Of a stretch of 64,000 nt of DNA, positions 50,701 through 60,293 are shown one piece after another; position 1 is the stretch's first letter, and each line of letters opens with the position of its first letter. The notes beneath the pieces are model-generated. The model worked only from the letters and a program-made list of their open reading frames with translations, was not told the DNA's origin and did not search any database. Location: the NCBI GenBank assembly GCA_038087015.1, contig JASBNA010000001.1, positions 248,001 through 312,000 of the forward strand, written 5' to 3'. The DNA is from Cerrena zonata (Eukaryota > Basidiomycota > Agaricomycetes > Polyporales > Cerrenaceae). Made by a program: the position numbers and the translations under genes.

Positions 50701-50808
50701 AAGCTCCAGCGAGAGGTTTCCTTTGCCAGTAGGGCCTGACACGCTTTTGGGCAGAGAGAAGATGGGGTGGTCTTGAAGGAATGCATTCCACGCTTCGTCA
50801 TTATCCAT
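47779..50808 (-). CDS. NUP82: Nucleoporin of the NUP82/NUP88 family
   Basis: I chose the start MDNDEAWNAFLQDHPIFSLP at 50806-50808, because it gives the usual Nup82/88 N-terminus and leaves a promoter for the divergent PRE10 gene. The N-terminal half reads as a beta-propeller: DADLLVASGNEIRIASLGDS, SFEIHTIALNPNSKLLAVVG, KVEWHPWGEGGTTLLVMTTD, GPLSVYALMRSGDIYSICPY and LGVVLVAYRDGKVDVCLDVE. The C-terminal third is coiled coil (FMAQIREVQLAYSAAKRRAE, LLQREERILQSLTKQASPEL and SKITRLEKEVLKLADKLEV), ending PAPPDNDKS. Nup82 anchors Nsp1 and Nup159 on the cytoplasmic face of the pore for mRNA export. Exons join in frame. Confidence 0.87.
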
Positions 50809-51069
50809 AATGTCGTGAATATCCAAACCAGGTCGTAAAGGAGGTAATAGAGTCGAGAACAAGTATGTCCCAGACTTGTTTATGATTGCGGCAAGTTCGC
50901 GTTCATAAACAGAGGCACGCCTCGCGTGTCCCCGATCAAGCGATGAAAGGTTCCCACGCTGGCGCGTCTTGAATCTGGGCGTGGCTTGCGTGTTCGGTAT
51001 AGCACACTGCTGCACTTCCTTCCGGTACCAGAACATATCTTTCCATTTCTTTGGTCCTAGAAATACAAC
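50809..51069. promoter_or_regulatory. Divergent promoter NUP82/PRE10
   Basis: 261 bp between start codons, assuming the shorter NUP82 start. No TATA box or clear proteasome-type control element is recognised. Confidence 0.45.
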
Positions 51070-52097
51070 ATGACGTCCATCGGTACTGGGTATGATCTCT
51101 CAGCGAGTACTTACTCTCCAGATGGCCGTATTTTCCAAGTAAGCGAATATATTAGGCATTTGGTCTAATTAATCTCATTCAATCGTGAATAGGTCGAATA
51201 CGCGAACAAGGCTGTAGAGAACTCGGGGTATGTTGGAATATATTAGTTGATATGATGTTTCTTATCTTTGAATATCCAGAACTGCTATCGGACTCCGAGT
51301 GAAGGATGGTATCGTTCTTGCCGTAGAGAAACTCATCCACTCAAAGCTATTGGTACCCGATTCCAATAGGCGGATACAAACTATTGACAGGAGTGTGGGG
51401 ATGGTATGTTTGGACAAGTTCGTCGATGTTATGTATACTGATCATTGAATTATTGTAGGCAAGCTCTGGTCTCCTAGCAGATGGTCGACAAATAGCTAAC
51501 CGTGCTAGAGATGAATCCTACAGCTACCGTGATGTTTACAAGGAGTCACCGCCACTAAAGGAACTCGTGCAACGAATGGGTCTTTATGTTCAAGCATACA
51601 CCCTCTATTCTTCCGTCCGACCATTCGGTTGCAGCACAATTCTCGGTGCTATCGACAAATCGGGACCAGTACTGTACATTATTGAGCCCAGTGGTGTTGC
51701 ATATGTTCGTACCACCATCATGATGTACCTATACCAATACTGACGATATTTGTGATATTTGCAGGGCTACCACGGTGCAGCAGTAGGCAAGGGACGTCAA
51801 CTTGCCAAAACGGAACTTGAGAAACTCAAACTTTCCGAGCTGACGACGCGTGAAGCAGTGTTTGAGGCTGCAAGAATGTAAGTTTATTATTTACTTCATC
51901 AAATTCACCCCGGGCTTACGTGTATACATCACCATAGTATTCACCTTGTGCACGATGATGCCAAGGAGAAAGAATTCGAGCTCGAGATGTCCTGGATTGG
52001 GGCAGAGACAAACGGCCTCCACCTACCTGTACCGAAAGACCTACTCGAAGAGGCAGACAAGAAAGCGAGAGATGCATTGGAAGACTACGACGAGTAA
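51070..52097 (+). CDS. PRE10: 20S proteasome subunit alpha type-3 (alpha7)
   Basis: Start [20 protein letters not shown], then [20 protein letters not shown], the alpha-subunit N-terminal gate signature. Further: VDRSVGM-like [95 protein letters not shown] and [20 protein letters not shown]. The protein ends in an acidic tail (ALEDYDE) with TAA at 52095-52097. GTGYDLS at the start, the AYGYHG box and the acidic tail identify alpha7/PSMA3 among the seven alpha subunits. All four introns close in frame. It sits head-to-head with NUP82 and tail-to-tail with RPN12 (159 bp between stop codons). Confidence 0.95.
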
Positions 52098-52256
52098 TCG
52101 TAAATATTGCATGTGTATTGTATTCGTATTGGACTCTTTCATCAACGCATTGAACCTTAGGATGTCACAATATCTTCGATCAGAATGCAACTTAGACATC
52201 AATGTTAAAAATATGGGATGCAGACGATAGGGAAAAGGGTACAAATATCTACGCGA

Positions 52257-53349
52257 CTATACAATCTGCTCAAGTTCCCGCGCGTATTGGAGGTTCGCTG
52301 CAATGAGTTTCTGTCGCGGAATCTCTGCCTTGTCCTCACCCTTCTTTGCAAATCGGATAGCACCACCTGTGAGATCTACCTGCCACCCTCGCTAAAATAA
52401 AGAGATAAGTATTCTGGTGTTGTGACATCATTAAAGAGCTTCAACATACCTTCTGTGCAAATTGAACAAGTTCTGACTGGGTCTTAAAGAACAGAAGTGT
52501 ACCGGCATCTTTCAGAGGCAGACTTTCGTACGCAGTTTCTTCACAGCTAGCAATCTCATTTCTACCCCAGGAGTATTAGCTAAGTTCCCTGTCGCATACC
52601 ACATCGAGCCCAAAACATACCTGATAGTGCCCATAATTTCATCCACGAAATACTTGTACTCTTCCGCTGGTGCTTCTTCTCTCGCGTTCCACACTTTACT
52701 ATAACTTCCTTCCATTAGCCATCTCTCAAGGTTGATAGGATGGCTGATGAATGGGTTGGATGTTAGGGAGTCGGCGGGAAGAGGGAGGGATTCAAGTGTT
52801 ATGTGGAAGTCGGCGATACGGTTTTGAGTGAGGAGGCGGATGAGGTAAAGACCTCGAATAGGGAATTCACGGGGGGACGGTGGGAGGACGGAGCTGGAGG
52901 TAAGGTGTTATTAAAGGGAGCTAAACAAGGGATATGAAGGGAGGTGCATACCTGAAGTCATTGTAGAATGTTTGGAGCTGGGAGAAATAACGGTCGAACG
53001 ATGGTATATCTTTTGAACGGATACTCCAGAATGCACCGATTTCAAGAATCTCCCCTACGTTAGCAAGCGTGTTTAGAGATCGTAGTAAGTGGAGTTGTGG
53101 GTTAAGCGGGACTCACGAGCTGTGGCCAAATCTACCGGGTTTGCATCTGGTTGTGGTACTAGTAGTCCAGCACCAATGAGACCGATCTACCATGAATTAT
53201 ATATTGAGAAACCAGAGACATGATACAGAGCATCGAGCTAGCAATACCTTGAGTTGATTCAGAAGAAGACCACATTTCTTCAAGTCTGTTGGCCGAGCAG
53301 TGAAGGAACGAATGAGTTCCTGGTAGAGTTGTCCGAGATCTGTCGACAT
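52257..53349 (-). CDS. RPN12: 26S proteasome regulatory lid subunit RPN12 (PSMD8)
   Basis: Start MSTDLGQLYQELIRSFTARP at 53347-53349. The spliced sequence continues KCGLLLNQLKIGLIGAGLLV, ATAREILEIGAFWSIRSKDI, FDRYFSQLQTFYNDFSSVLP, FPIRGLYLIRLLTQNRIADF and HPINLERWLMEGSYSKVWNA. The PCI end has EIASCEETAYESLPLKDAGT, FAQKRGWQVDLTGGAIRFAK and RELEQIV with TAG at 52257-52259. These match the CSN8/PSMD8 (PCI) family over its usual length of about 260-270 residues. Rpn12 is the last lid subunit to join and drives lid-base association. It shares a 238 bp promoter region with PRE3. Confidence 0.94.
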
Positions 53350-53471
53350 TATAGCGGGTTATCTAGTTTCAATATAATCACCAGAGATAAGTAGACCTTG
53401 AGAGGTAGCGAGGTAGGGAGTATAGAGAGGATTGAAGAAAGCGTAAGTGAGCAAGTGATTGAATGAGCCCC

Positions 53472-53489
53472 GACGCGCGTCGACGCGTC
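53472..53489. promoter_or_regulatory. Double ACGCG palindrome in the RPN12/PRE3 divergent promoter
   Basis: GACGCGCGTC (53472-53481) followed directly by GACGCGTC (53482-53489). Both are perfect palindromes, and the second contains the MluI-box core ACGCGT. They lie 123 bp from the RPN12 start and 98 bp from the PRE3 start, inside the 238 bp shared promoter (53350-53587). The factor is unknown; MBF-like binding is only a suggestion. Confidence 0.5.
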
Positions 53490-53587
53490 ACCTCCCAGCA
53501 TTCAGCCACCCTTGCCTCACTCCATCTTTCCTCCGTTTCCCATTACCATCCCCTCAACTTCATCTCTCCCCCACCCAATAATTCATC

Positions 53588-54616
53588 ATGCAGACCGTGG
53601 ATATGCAACAACTCAAATCGGGCGAGGTTAACCTCGGTGTATGTGCTTTTGTTTATTGCAGGGGTGCTTGGGCTTAACCGCTATTGAATACAATACATGA
53701 TAGACCTCGATCATGGCCGTTCAATTCAAGGATGGGGTTGTTGTTGGTGCTGATTCACGAACGACAACGGGAAGCTACATTGTATGTACATCGTCTCTCA
53801 TACTAGCATCGAGGGATGCTAATTATGCATAATGTGTTCTCCTTGCATAGGCCAACCGAGTAACAGACAAACTCACTCACGTCCATGACCGTATCTACTG
53901 TTGCCGATCTGGTTCAGCAGCAGATACTCAGGCCATCGCTGATATGGTCCACTACCACCTCCAAATTCACGCGTACGTCCTACCCATGATCCTATTTACA
54001 TTATGATTTAGAACTAACTCTTCCGTAATAATTCTGCAGACAACAAAGCGGCGGCAGGCCGACAGTACTAACTGCAGCAAATGTCTTCCAAAAACTTTGT
54101 TACGAGAACAAAGATGCCCTCTCGGCCGGTATTATCGTCGCTGGATGGGATAAGGAGACTGGTCCCAGTGTGTACAACATCCCGCTCGGCGGAGGCTTGT
54201 TCAGGCAACCATGGGCTATTGGAGGTAAATATCTCTAAACGAGATATGTCGGAATTGTACTGATAAAGTCTTCCTAGGCTCTGGTTCGACCTATGTATAC
54301 GGTTACTGCGATGCTACATACCAGGATGGCTGGGGACGAGACGAGACTATCAACTTCGTCAAGAACAGTATGTCCACTCATTATTTGCGGAGCCACATAT
54401 CATGTATTGACACCCATCTTAGCTCTTGCACTCGCTATGTCTCGAGACGGCTCCTCAGGAGGTGTCATTCGTATGTGTGTAATCACCGAAGACGGTGTCG
54501 AGCGGCTCTTCGTACCTGGGAACGAACTCCCGAAATTCTGGGAGGGTGAAGAAGTGCTTTCAAAGTCAAGTAACAGAACTCGTGAATTTACAGATGACAT
54601 GGCCATCGAGGTCTAA
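53588..54616 (+). CDS. PRE3: 20S proteasome catalytic subunit beta1 (PSMB6, caspase-like)
   Basis: The propeptide [17 protein letters not shown] is joined by splicing to [20 protein letters not shown]. The cleaved Gly|Thr bond exposes the catalytic Thr1. Asp17 (GADSRT) and Lys33 ([10 protein letters not shown]) of the active site are present. Then [80 protein letters not shown] and [20 protein letters not shown]. It ends DDMAIEV with TAA at 54614-54616. The [15 protein letters not shown] box is typical of beta1/Pre3. The intron falls exactly before Thr1, separating propeptide from mature protein by a few bases. Intact. Confidence 0.95.
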
Positions 54617-54707
54617 ATTGTATTATACTTTTTGTACATTCATATCATATATCATACTGCAGACTCCCGCATCTAACTTGTCCTACTCTGACGAGACCAT
54701 TCCAACG

Positions 54708-56213
54708 TCAAGGTTTGTGCTCTGTAGGTAGGATAAATTTCCACTGTTCCTTCCAACCCTCCCCTTCCCACATCCGGAGTCGCCATAGAGCAATAGCAAG
54801 CGGTACTGCATCTGCACGTAAGAGACTACCGGCATCTGAGCATAGCAGGTAAGCATGACTGTGCTTCTCATCCGCGCGAGACAGTTGTGGAGAAATTTCA
54901 TCGGGCGACGATGTGGATTTCAAAGACTGCTGAATATCTTGCCTCCAACGAGCTCTACGCTCGACAAACAAAAGATGGTTTAGTTTCTCGTATAAAGCGG
55001 CTCTCATAGGCCTCGAAGGCATAAGTGCAGGGCCGTTATACAAGGGGACTCGAGGATTTGGTAGAGGGATGTGTAGACCCAAATTGGAGCCGTCCTCCGG
55101 TTCCGAAGATGAAATAGGATGAAGAACGGACAGCGGTGGCAGAGGTTTAAACGGTTTGTTTGGAAATGCCTCGCCGCTAGCTGGCGGGAGTGAGGATGAG
55201 TGAGGTTCCGGTCTCTTCTTCGTCTCGGGATTCTTGTTCACGGGCGGCACGACAATTATTGCTACTGCACCATCATATGGGATAACACCTGTGGTTCTGA
55301 ATTCGGACCACTCTGCTCGTGTTAAACGTCGTAGAAGAGGTTTGTCAGAAGCTCCCCGTGGTCGTAATCGTAGTTGTTCTGCAAGCCATTCGATCTCCTG
55401 TAGAACTCGGAGCTGGAGCAGATGTGTTATGTACTGTAGAAGATGGGAGTGAGTATGCGACCCATGCCATGAACCTAAGAGTAAGGTTTAACGTTAATAC
55501 ATGGGTGACGTATTTTAGAGAGTAAAGAACTGCCGTACCTTTCTTGAAGAATTCTGCAGCGGCCTCTCGTCTACAGACCATATAGAATCCATAACCAGAG
55601 CGACGAGATTGCCACTTGGGATGTTCAATGCCATCAGGTATGGCGATAGTACTCATACGAGCCGAACTTGGTTGTTCGACTCTTGCACGAGCAATACGAA
55701 TCATGAAGTCTAGAGAGCCACGTTCACTTTCCGTCACAAGGTAATCAAATTAAAACATACCTGAGGGTAAATGAGTTTGTGTATACTCACACATCCGAAC
55801 TGTACTACTAAGCATCCTTACTGATAACAAATTACAATTCATAAGCTTGCTAAAGCCAAACCGAAATACAACATACGATATGGGTCAGAATACCACTGTC
55901 TCTCCTGAACGCTCATCCTCCTCGGTTTGTCGACATCTTTAGGCCCAGCCTTGACGAATTTACCCAACCTCACCACCGGAGGTAGAGTCTTATGTCGTCG
56001 ATAAATCCTCCTGTTAATAATTGGATTCCGTTCAAGCAAGAATGACTTCTTCCGTCCTTCGATAGAAAAATTCGGAGGTGGTGGCGGCGGAACCCATTGT
56101 GACTTTGGTCTCGGGTTGGGTCTCTGTATAGGAGCAGAAGATGATTCTGCGGCAGCGGTTATGAGGGGTGCATTGCGGAGTGCTTGTACGAGACGTGGTA
56201 TAAGACGAGGCAT
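54708..56213 (-). CDS. Probable mitochondrial protein of unknown function
   Basis: I place the start at 56211-56213, MPRLIPRLVQALRNAPLITA, because it gives an Arg/Leu-rich helix like a mitochondrial presequence. The frame further upstream has no ATG before a stop. Exons continue PPPPPPNFSIEGRKKSFLLE, RRHKTLPPVVRLGKFVKAGP, MSVQERQWYSDPYR, RMLSSTVRMCEYTQTHLPSD, FMIRIARARVEQPSSARMST, HPKWQSRRSGYGFYMVCRRE, LRLRPRGASDKPLLRRLTRA and EWSEFRTTGVIPYDGAVAII. It ends WKFILPTEHKP at 54708. Length about 440 residues, very basic. The basic character and presequence suggest a mitochondrial translation or RNA-related role, but I do not recognise the family. Confidence 0.7.
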
Positions 56214-56745
56214 ACCATTCGTCTTGACGCCTGGTCCGACTATACCGGAGTTCACAACCTCGCTTGGCTTCGGGTTCCACAAAGGTTCACTGTCGACCTT
56301 TACCTTCCACTCACTGGACGTTCTGGACAAGTTCAATTGTTAAATATGAATATGTTCAACGCACAAACCCGAATATATACATCACGCCAAATCCTTATCG
56401 CTAACTTGAAAACTTTGCGATGCATCACAGCAGCCTGAGTGTCGGTCCTATAGCTTTCTCTCTTGCTAGCATCCGACCCACTTCACTACCCATAGTTCGA
56501 AATGGTCTTTATACTAGGCAAGCACCAGTGCACTTCTATTGAAGTTGATTGTCACATAACGCTCATACCATTTAGACATCCCTAGTGTCGATCACTGTAA
56601 CATCACTGCTGTTTTACCGTCTTCAGGGTACCCTAAATTTTACACAGGTTAGGCCAAGTCCCGTACTGTGACAAGTAATATGTATGTTGTGCTCAAATGT
56701 ATTCACCAGCACGACAAGTCATGACATTCATATCTAGAGAGAGAT

Positions 56746-56772
56746 ACACAGACAGACACACAGACAGACAGA
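56746..56772. repeat. Short (CAGA)n/(CACA)n microsatellite
   Basis: An imperfect run of cagacagaca units interrupted by caca, about 27 bp. It is too short to imply a function but likely length-variable. Confidence 0.6.
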
Positions 56773-57230
56773 TGATGAACATGTCACAACAGTACCTGTC
56801 TCAGTAGCTGAGCCTACTCCGAGTCGCCGCTCCAACTGCGCTGCCGAGTACGACTGAGCCGACTGTTCAAATCGAAGACCCGGCCAGTTCCTCCTACAAT
56901 TTTACTACACGCTTTACGGATGGTCAAATAACATGGTATCTGGATGTCCTAAGCCTCGTATACTTGCACCAGCTTGCACCTTGTGATCCCCTAGTCTGTA
57001 GGTAGCGCGATTCCTTCGTGCATCTTGAAACCACACAAATCAAATTCCTGCCTGACTAAAATCGCTAACGTGTCCACGGCCCTTAGGATGCCACATGCCA
57101 CTGAGATTCTCACCCAAATTCACATTATTAGCGCACGAATTGCTTCTCTTCGTGTAAGTCTCTCAGGCAGTCGCTTTGCAGCGCCGCCAGGAGGCGTCAT
57201 TCTTCCTCCGAGATATCAGACACTCAGAGG

Positions 57231-57238
57231 TATAAATA
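57231..57238 (+). promoter_or_regulatory. TATA box of the second P450 gene
   Basis: TATAAATA occurs 75 bp before the ATG at 57314, the best TATA box in the window. It fits a regulated rather than housekeeping promoter. Confidence 0.6.
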
Positions 57239-57313
57239 GGTCGGGATATCTGTGAAATTCTGCTGCATCCCTGCTTGACCCAGTATCCTCATAACCAGTG
57301 TCTAGGTGTCACA

Positions 57314-59689
57314 ATGGCTCTGATCACACAGCTAGCCGTGTTTGGTTCCATAGCGTGGATTGTCCGTTTTATCTACCGGACTTTCTTTGCGCACCACCCA
57401 CTTGACAACATTCCAGGACCAAAGCCCACATCTTTAGTCACAGGTATACCATCTAGAGTAGCTGAAGTGTATGTCTCTCATGTTATTTCCTCTAGGTGAC
57501 TTGTCACGGCTATTCCATCGGCTGGCCTGGGACTTCCATAAAACATTGATCTATGAATATGGACCTGTTTCCGTCGTGCGCGGCCTCTTCGGGGTATGGA
57601 ATGTGTCCTTCTCTTCAGATGAGCTGTCTGAACTGTTGATTGCTCTAGGCAAGAATGGTTTATGTCTTTGACCCGAAAGCATTGCATAACATCGTCGTGA
57701 AGGATCAACACATATACGAAGAGACACCTGTGACTTTGACGTGAGCACCAGTTATTGAAGATACGAGCTACTTACCTAAACTCATCATAGCTTCAACCGT
57801 CTATTCTTTGGGGAAAGTTTGTTGTCATCCTTAGGTTTGTTGCCTACCTGTCGCTGCAGCTAAACCGAACTAACTTATATGTAGGCGAACAACATCGTCA
57901 TCAGAGGAAAATTCTCAACCCAGGTAAGATGTCCTCAAGAGTCAATTAAGGCTATATCTTATCACCACCCTAAGTTTTCAATATCAATCACATGCGACAC
58001 ATGACACCAATTTTCTATAGGGTATCACAGAAGGTTAGATTTTCACTTCATCATGACGAGTCCCGAGTTGAACGATATATCATTAGCTTCGGGGTGGAAT
58101 TTCCAAACAAATTGCTTCTGGTAACAACGAAGTTGACGTTCTCAACTGGATGACACGTACGGCTCTGGAGCTTGTTGGTCAAGGTGGACTTGGTACCTCT
58201 TTTGATACCTTGGAAAGACCAGAGGTCAATGCGTTGGCCGAGTATATCAAAGCATTCACGTAAGTTAGTCTGGTTAGGCTTGAGTCTGTCTACTCATCTT
58301 CGCGTTTACAGACCAACAGTCGGACCACTGTTTCTTTTGATGAGAATTGTGCCTTTCCTTACGCGCATAGTACCCCCCGCTTTTTCCCGCAGGTTCTTGG
58401 AGTTCTTACCTTGGAAAAGGGTACATAAGTCGATGGAAATCAGTGACGCCATCTACGAGACTGCGCGAGCAGTTTTAGAGTCTAAAAGAACTGCTCTTGC
58501 ATCGGGGGACGAGGCCGTCTCATCACAAATTAGTGAAGGGAAGGACATCATCAGTGTTCTATGTAAGTATGATCATTTCGGTTGAGTTTTGAATCACTCT
58601 GATCTTCGACACAGTGAAGGCCCAGACATCGGTAGCTGAGGAAGATAAAATGTCGGATACCGAGCTTTTGGGTCAAATGTCGTACGTCCTTCATGCTTGT
58701 TACATTCTACTACTTAGCCTATGTTTGATGATATTATAGCGCACTTTTGTTCGCCGCCATGGAGACTACCAGTGGCGCTCTCGCTCGTATCTTGCACAAG
58801 CTAGCTCAATGCCAGGACATCCAAGAAAAGTTGAGGCAAGAGCTAATTGCTGCGCGAGGCGGCCGGGACAATATTCCGTATGATGAGCTCGTTTCTCTTC
58901 CATACCTTGACGCTTTGTGTCGTGAGTCTTTACGTCTGTGAGCACCTCTCCCCTCTTCGTGTGATACCTTTAGACTTATCTAGCCTAGGTACCCTCCTCT
59001 TATAACTTTATCTCGGGCGTATGTATATTTCCTTGATGTCTTTAGGGTGTACTCTCATACTCAGTGGAATTTAGGACCACGCAAGACATCGTCATGCCTC
59101 TATCGAACCCTATTCGTGGCAAGAATGGTCAAATGATCAACGAAATCCCTCTTCCAAAGAATACCACCGTAATGATGGGTCTGTGGGGCTCAAATATCAA
59201 TCCAGCAGTCTGGGGAGAAGATGCAGAGGAATTCAAACCAGAAAGATGGTTGTCTAATTTGCCAGACACGGTAACAGATGCTCATATCCCTGGTGTTTAC
59301 GCAAATCTGTGAGTATACGGAAACTAAGAAAGTACATTAATCTAATCGACTCACAGAATGACCTTCCTTGGTGGTGGTCGTGCATGCATGTACGTCTTTC
59401 AATGTTTTTAAATCAAGTGACATGAGTTGAAAGCTTGCCAACAGTGGCTTCAAATTCTCTCAACTCGAAATGAGTAAGCTCATCACATACTAATTTGGTA
59501 TACTTCTTTTAACCCCCCGCTCTAATCTGAATAGAGGTTGTTCTTTCTATACTGATCGAACACTTCCGGTTCGAATTACCGGACAAAGAAATCTACTGGA
59601 ACTGCACTGGTATACAGTATCCATCTATTGGCCGTGTCGATGAGAAAGGCCAACTTCCTCTACGTGTAACACTGGTCAAGTCGTCCTAA
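57314..59689 (+). CDS. Cytochrome P450 monooxygenase (second, intact)
   Basis: Start MALITQLAVFGSIAWIVRFI (membrane anchor), then HPLDNIPGPKP (proline hinge) and LIYEYGPVSVVRGLFG. Spliced exons give EEQ-like GEQHRHQRKILNPVFSINHM (C-helix WxxxR-type region, here HRHQRK), VLNWMTRTALELVGQGGLGT, SALLFAAMETTSGALARILH (I-helix AxxTT) and LPYLDALCRESLRLYPPLIT (ExxR). Then FKPERWL (PERF) and the heme loop FLGGGRACIGFKFSQLEM. It ends PLRVTLVKSS with TAA at 59687-59689. All junctions close in frame. It resembles the CYP4-like clan expanded in mushrooms (family-level inference). It is not similar enough to the P450 at 1.6 kb to be a tandem copy. Substrate unknown. Confidence 0.9.
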
Positions 59690-60293
59690 TCGTTCAACGA
59701 TTTGACAACTCCATCACATTGACTTGGTAGTTATTGAGCCGTGCCATTTGCTTTGATTGTAGACTTACGCGTTGCCGTTTTTTCCAAATCCTATTCACTC
59801 CCGTTATACCTTTGCTTGGTCTTGTTTGTTAGCATCCTCGTTCCTGTTGCCAGACCTGGATCATGTCTCAACTGAGCGCTCCATATCGGCCTACTAACGG
59901 AGGCTTTACACTAAGCATCAATCAACGCGATATGGAGAGGCCAATAAGGTGAGGTTCGCAGTCAATCTATCTCCGAAGGCTGTCTCATAATATTCTATCT
60001 CTCCAATTTCAGTGCAAGACCTTTGTAATTCTTACCTAATGCTCTTCCACCATGGCCTCCGAGTGCCCGGTGGTGCCTGACTGCCCTGCTTCAGGTTTGT
60101 GTTCACCAGTCTGAGGCGTGATAATTGCACAGGTATGCACAATATAACAGTGCTTCTATTCTAAGAACTCGCTTCGCAACGCTATGTGCACTAATAGCAT
60201 TCCGAGTCGCACAAAGCTCATCGACATATAAGCCCTCTTCGCAAAGTATTCATGCATCATACTTTATCTCTTTTTTCATTGTGCGGCCATCCC
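59690..60293. other. Intergenic region between P450 and aspartic protease
   Basis: About 600 bp. A TATAAG element at 60227-60232 lies about 60 bp before the protease start. No gene supported. Confidence 0.45.

Larger units (their letters stand above)
56214..57313. other. Intergenic region upstream of the second P450
   Basis: About 1.1 kb without a supported gene. It holds a short CAGA-type simple repeat at about 56746-56772 and the TATA box listed separately. Divergent orientation means it carries both promoters. Confidence 0.5.

Noticed and set aside
50809..51036. Longer NUP82 N-terminus starting near 51036
   Set aside because: It would run almost into the divergent PRE10 start; MDNDEAWNAFLQDHP at 50808 fits the family N-terminus.
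56214..56336. N-terminal extension of the mitochondrial-type protein (NLSRTSSEWKVK...)
   Set aside because: The frame has no ATG upstream of the internal Met and is closed by a TAA; it may be leader sequence.
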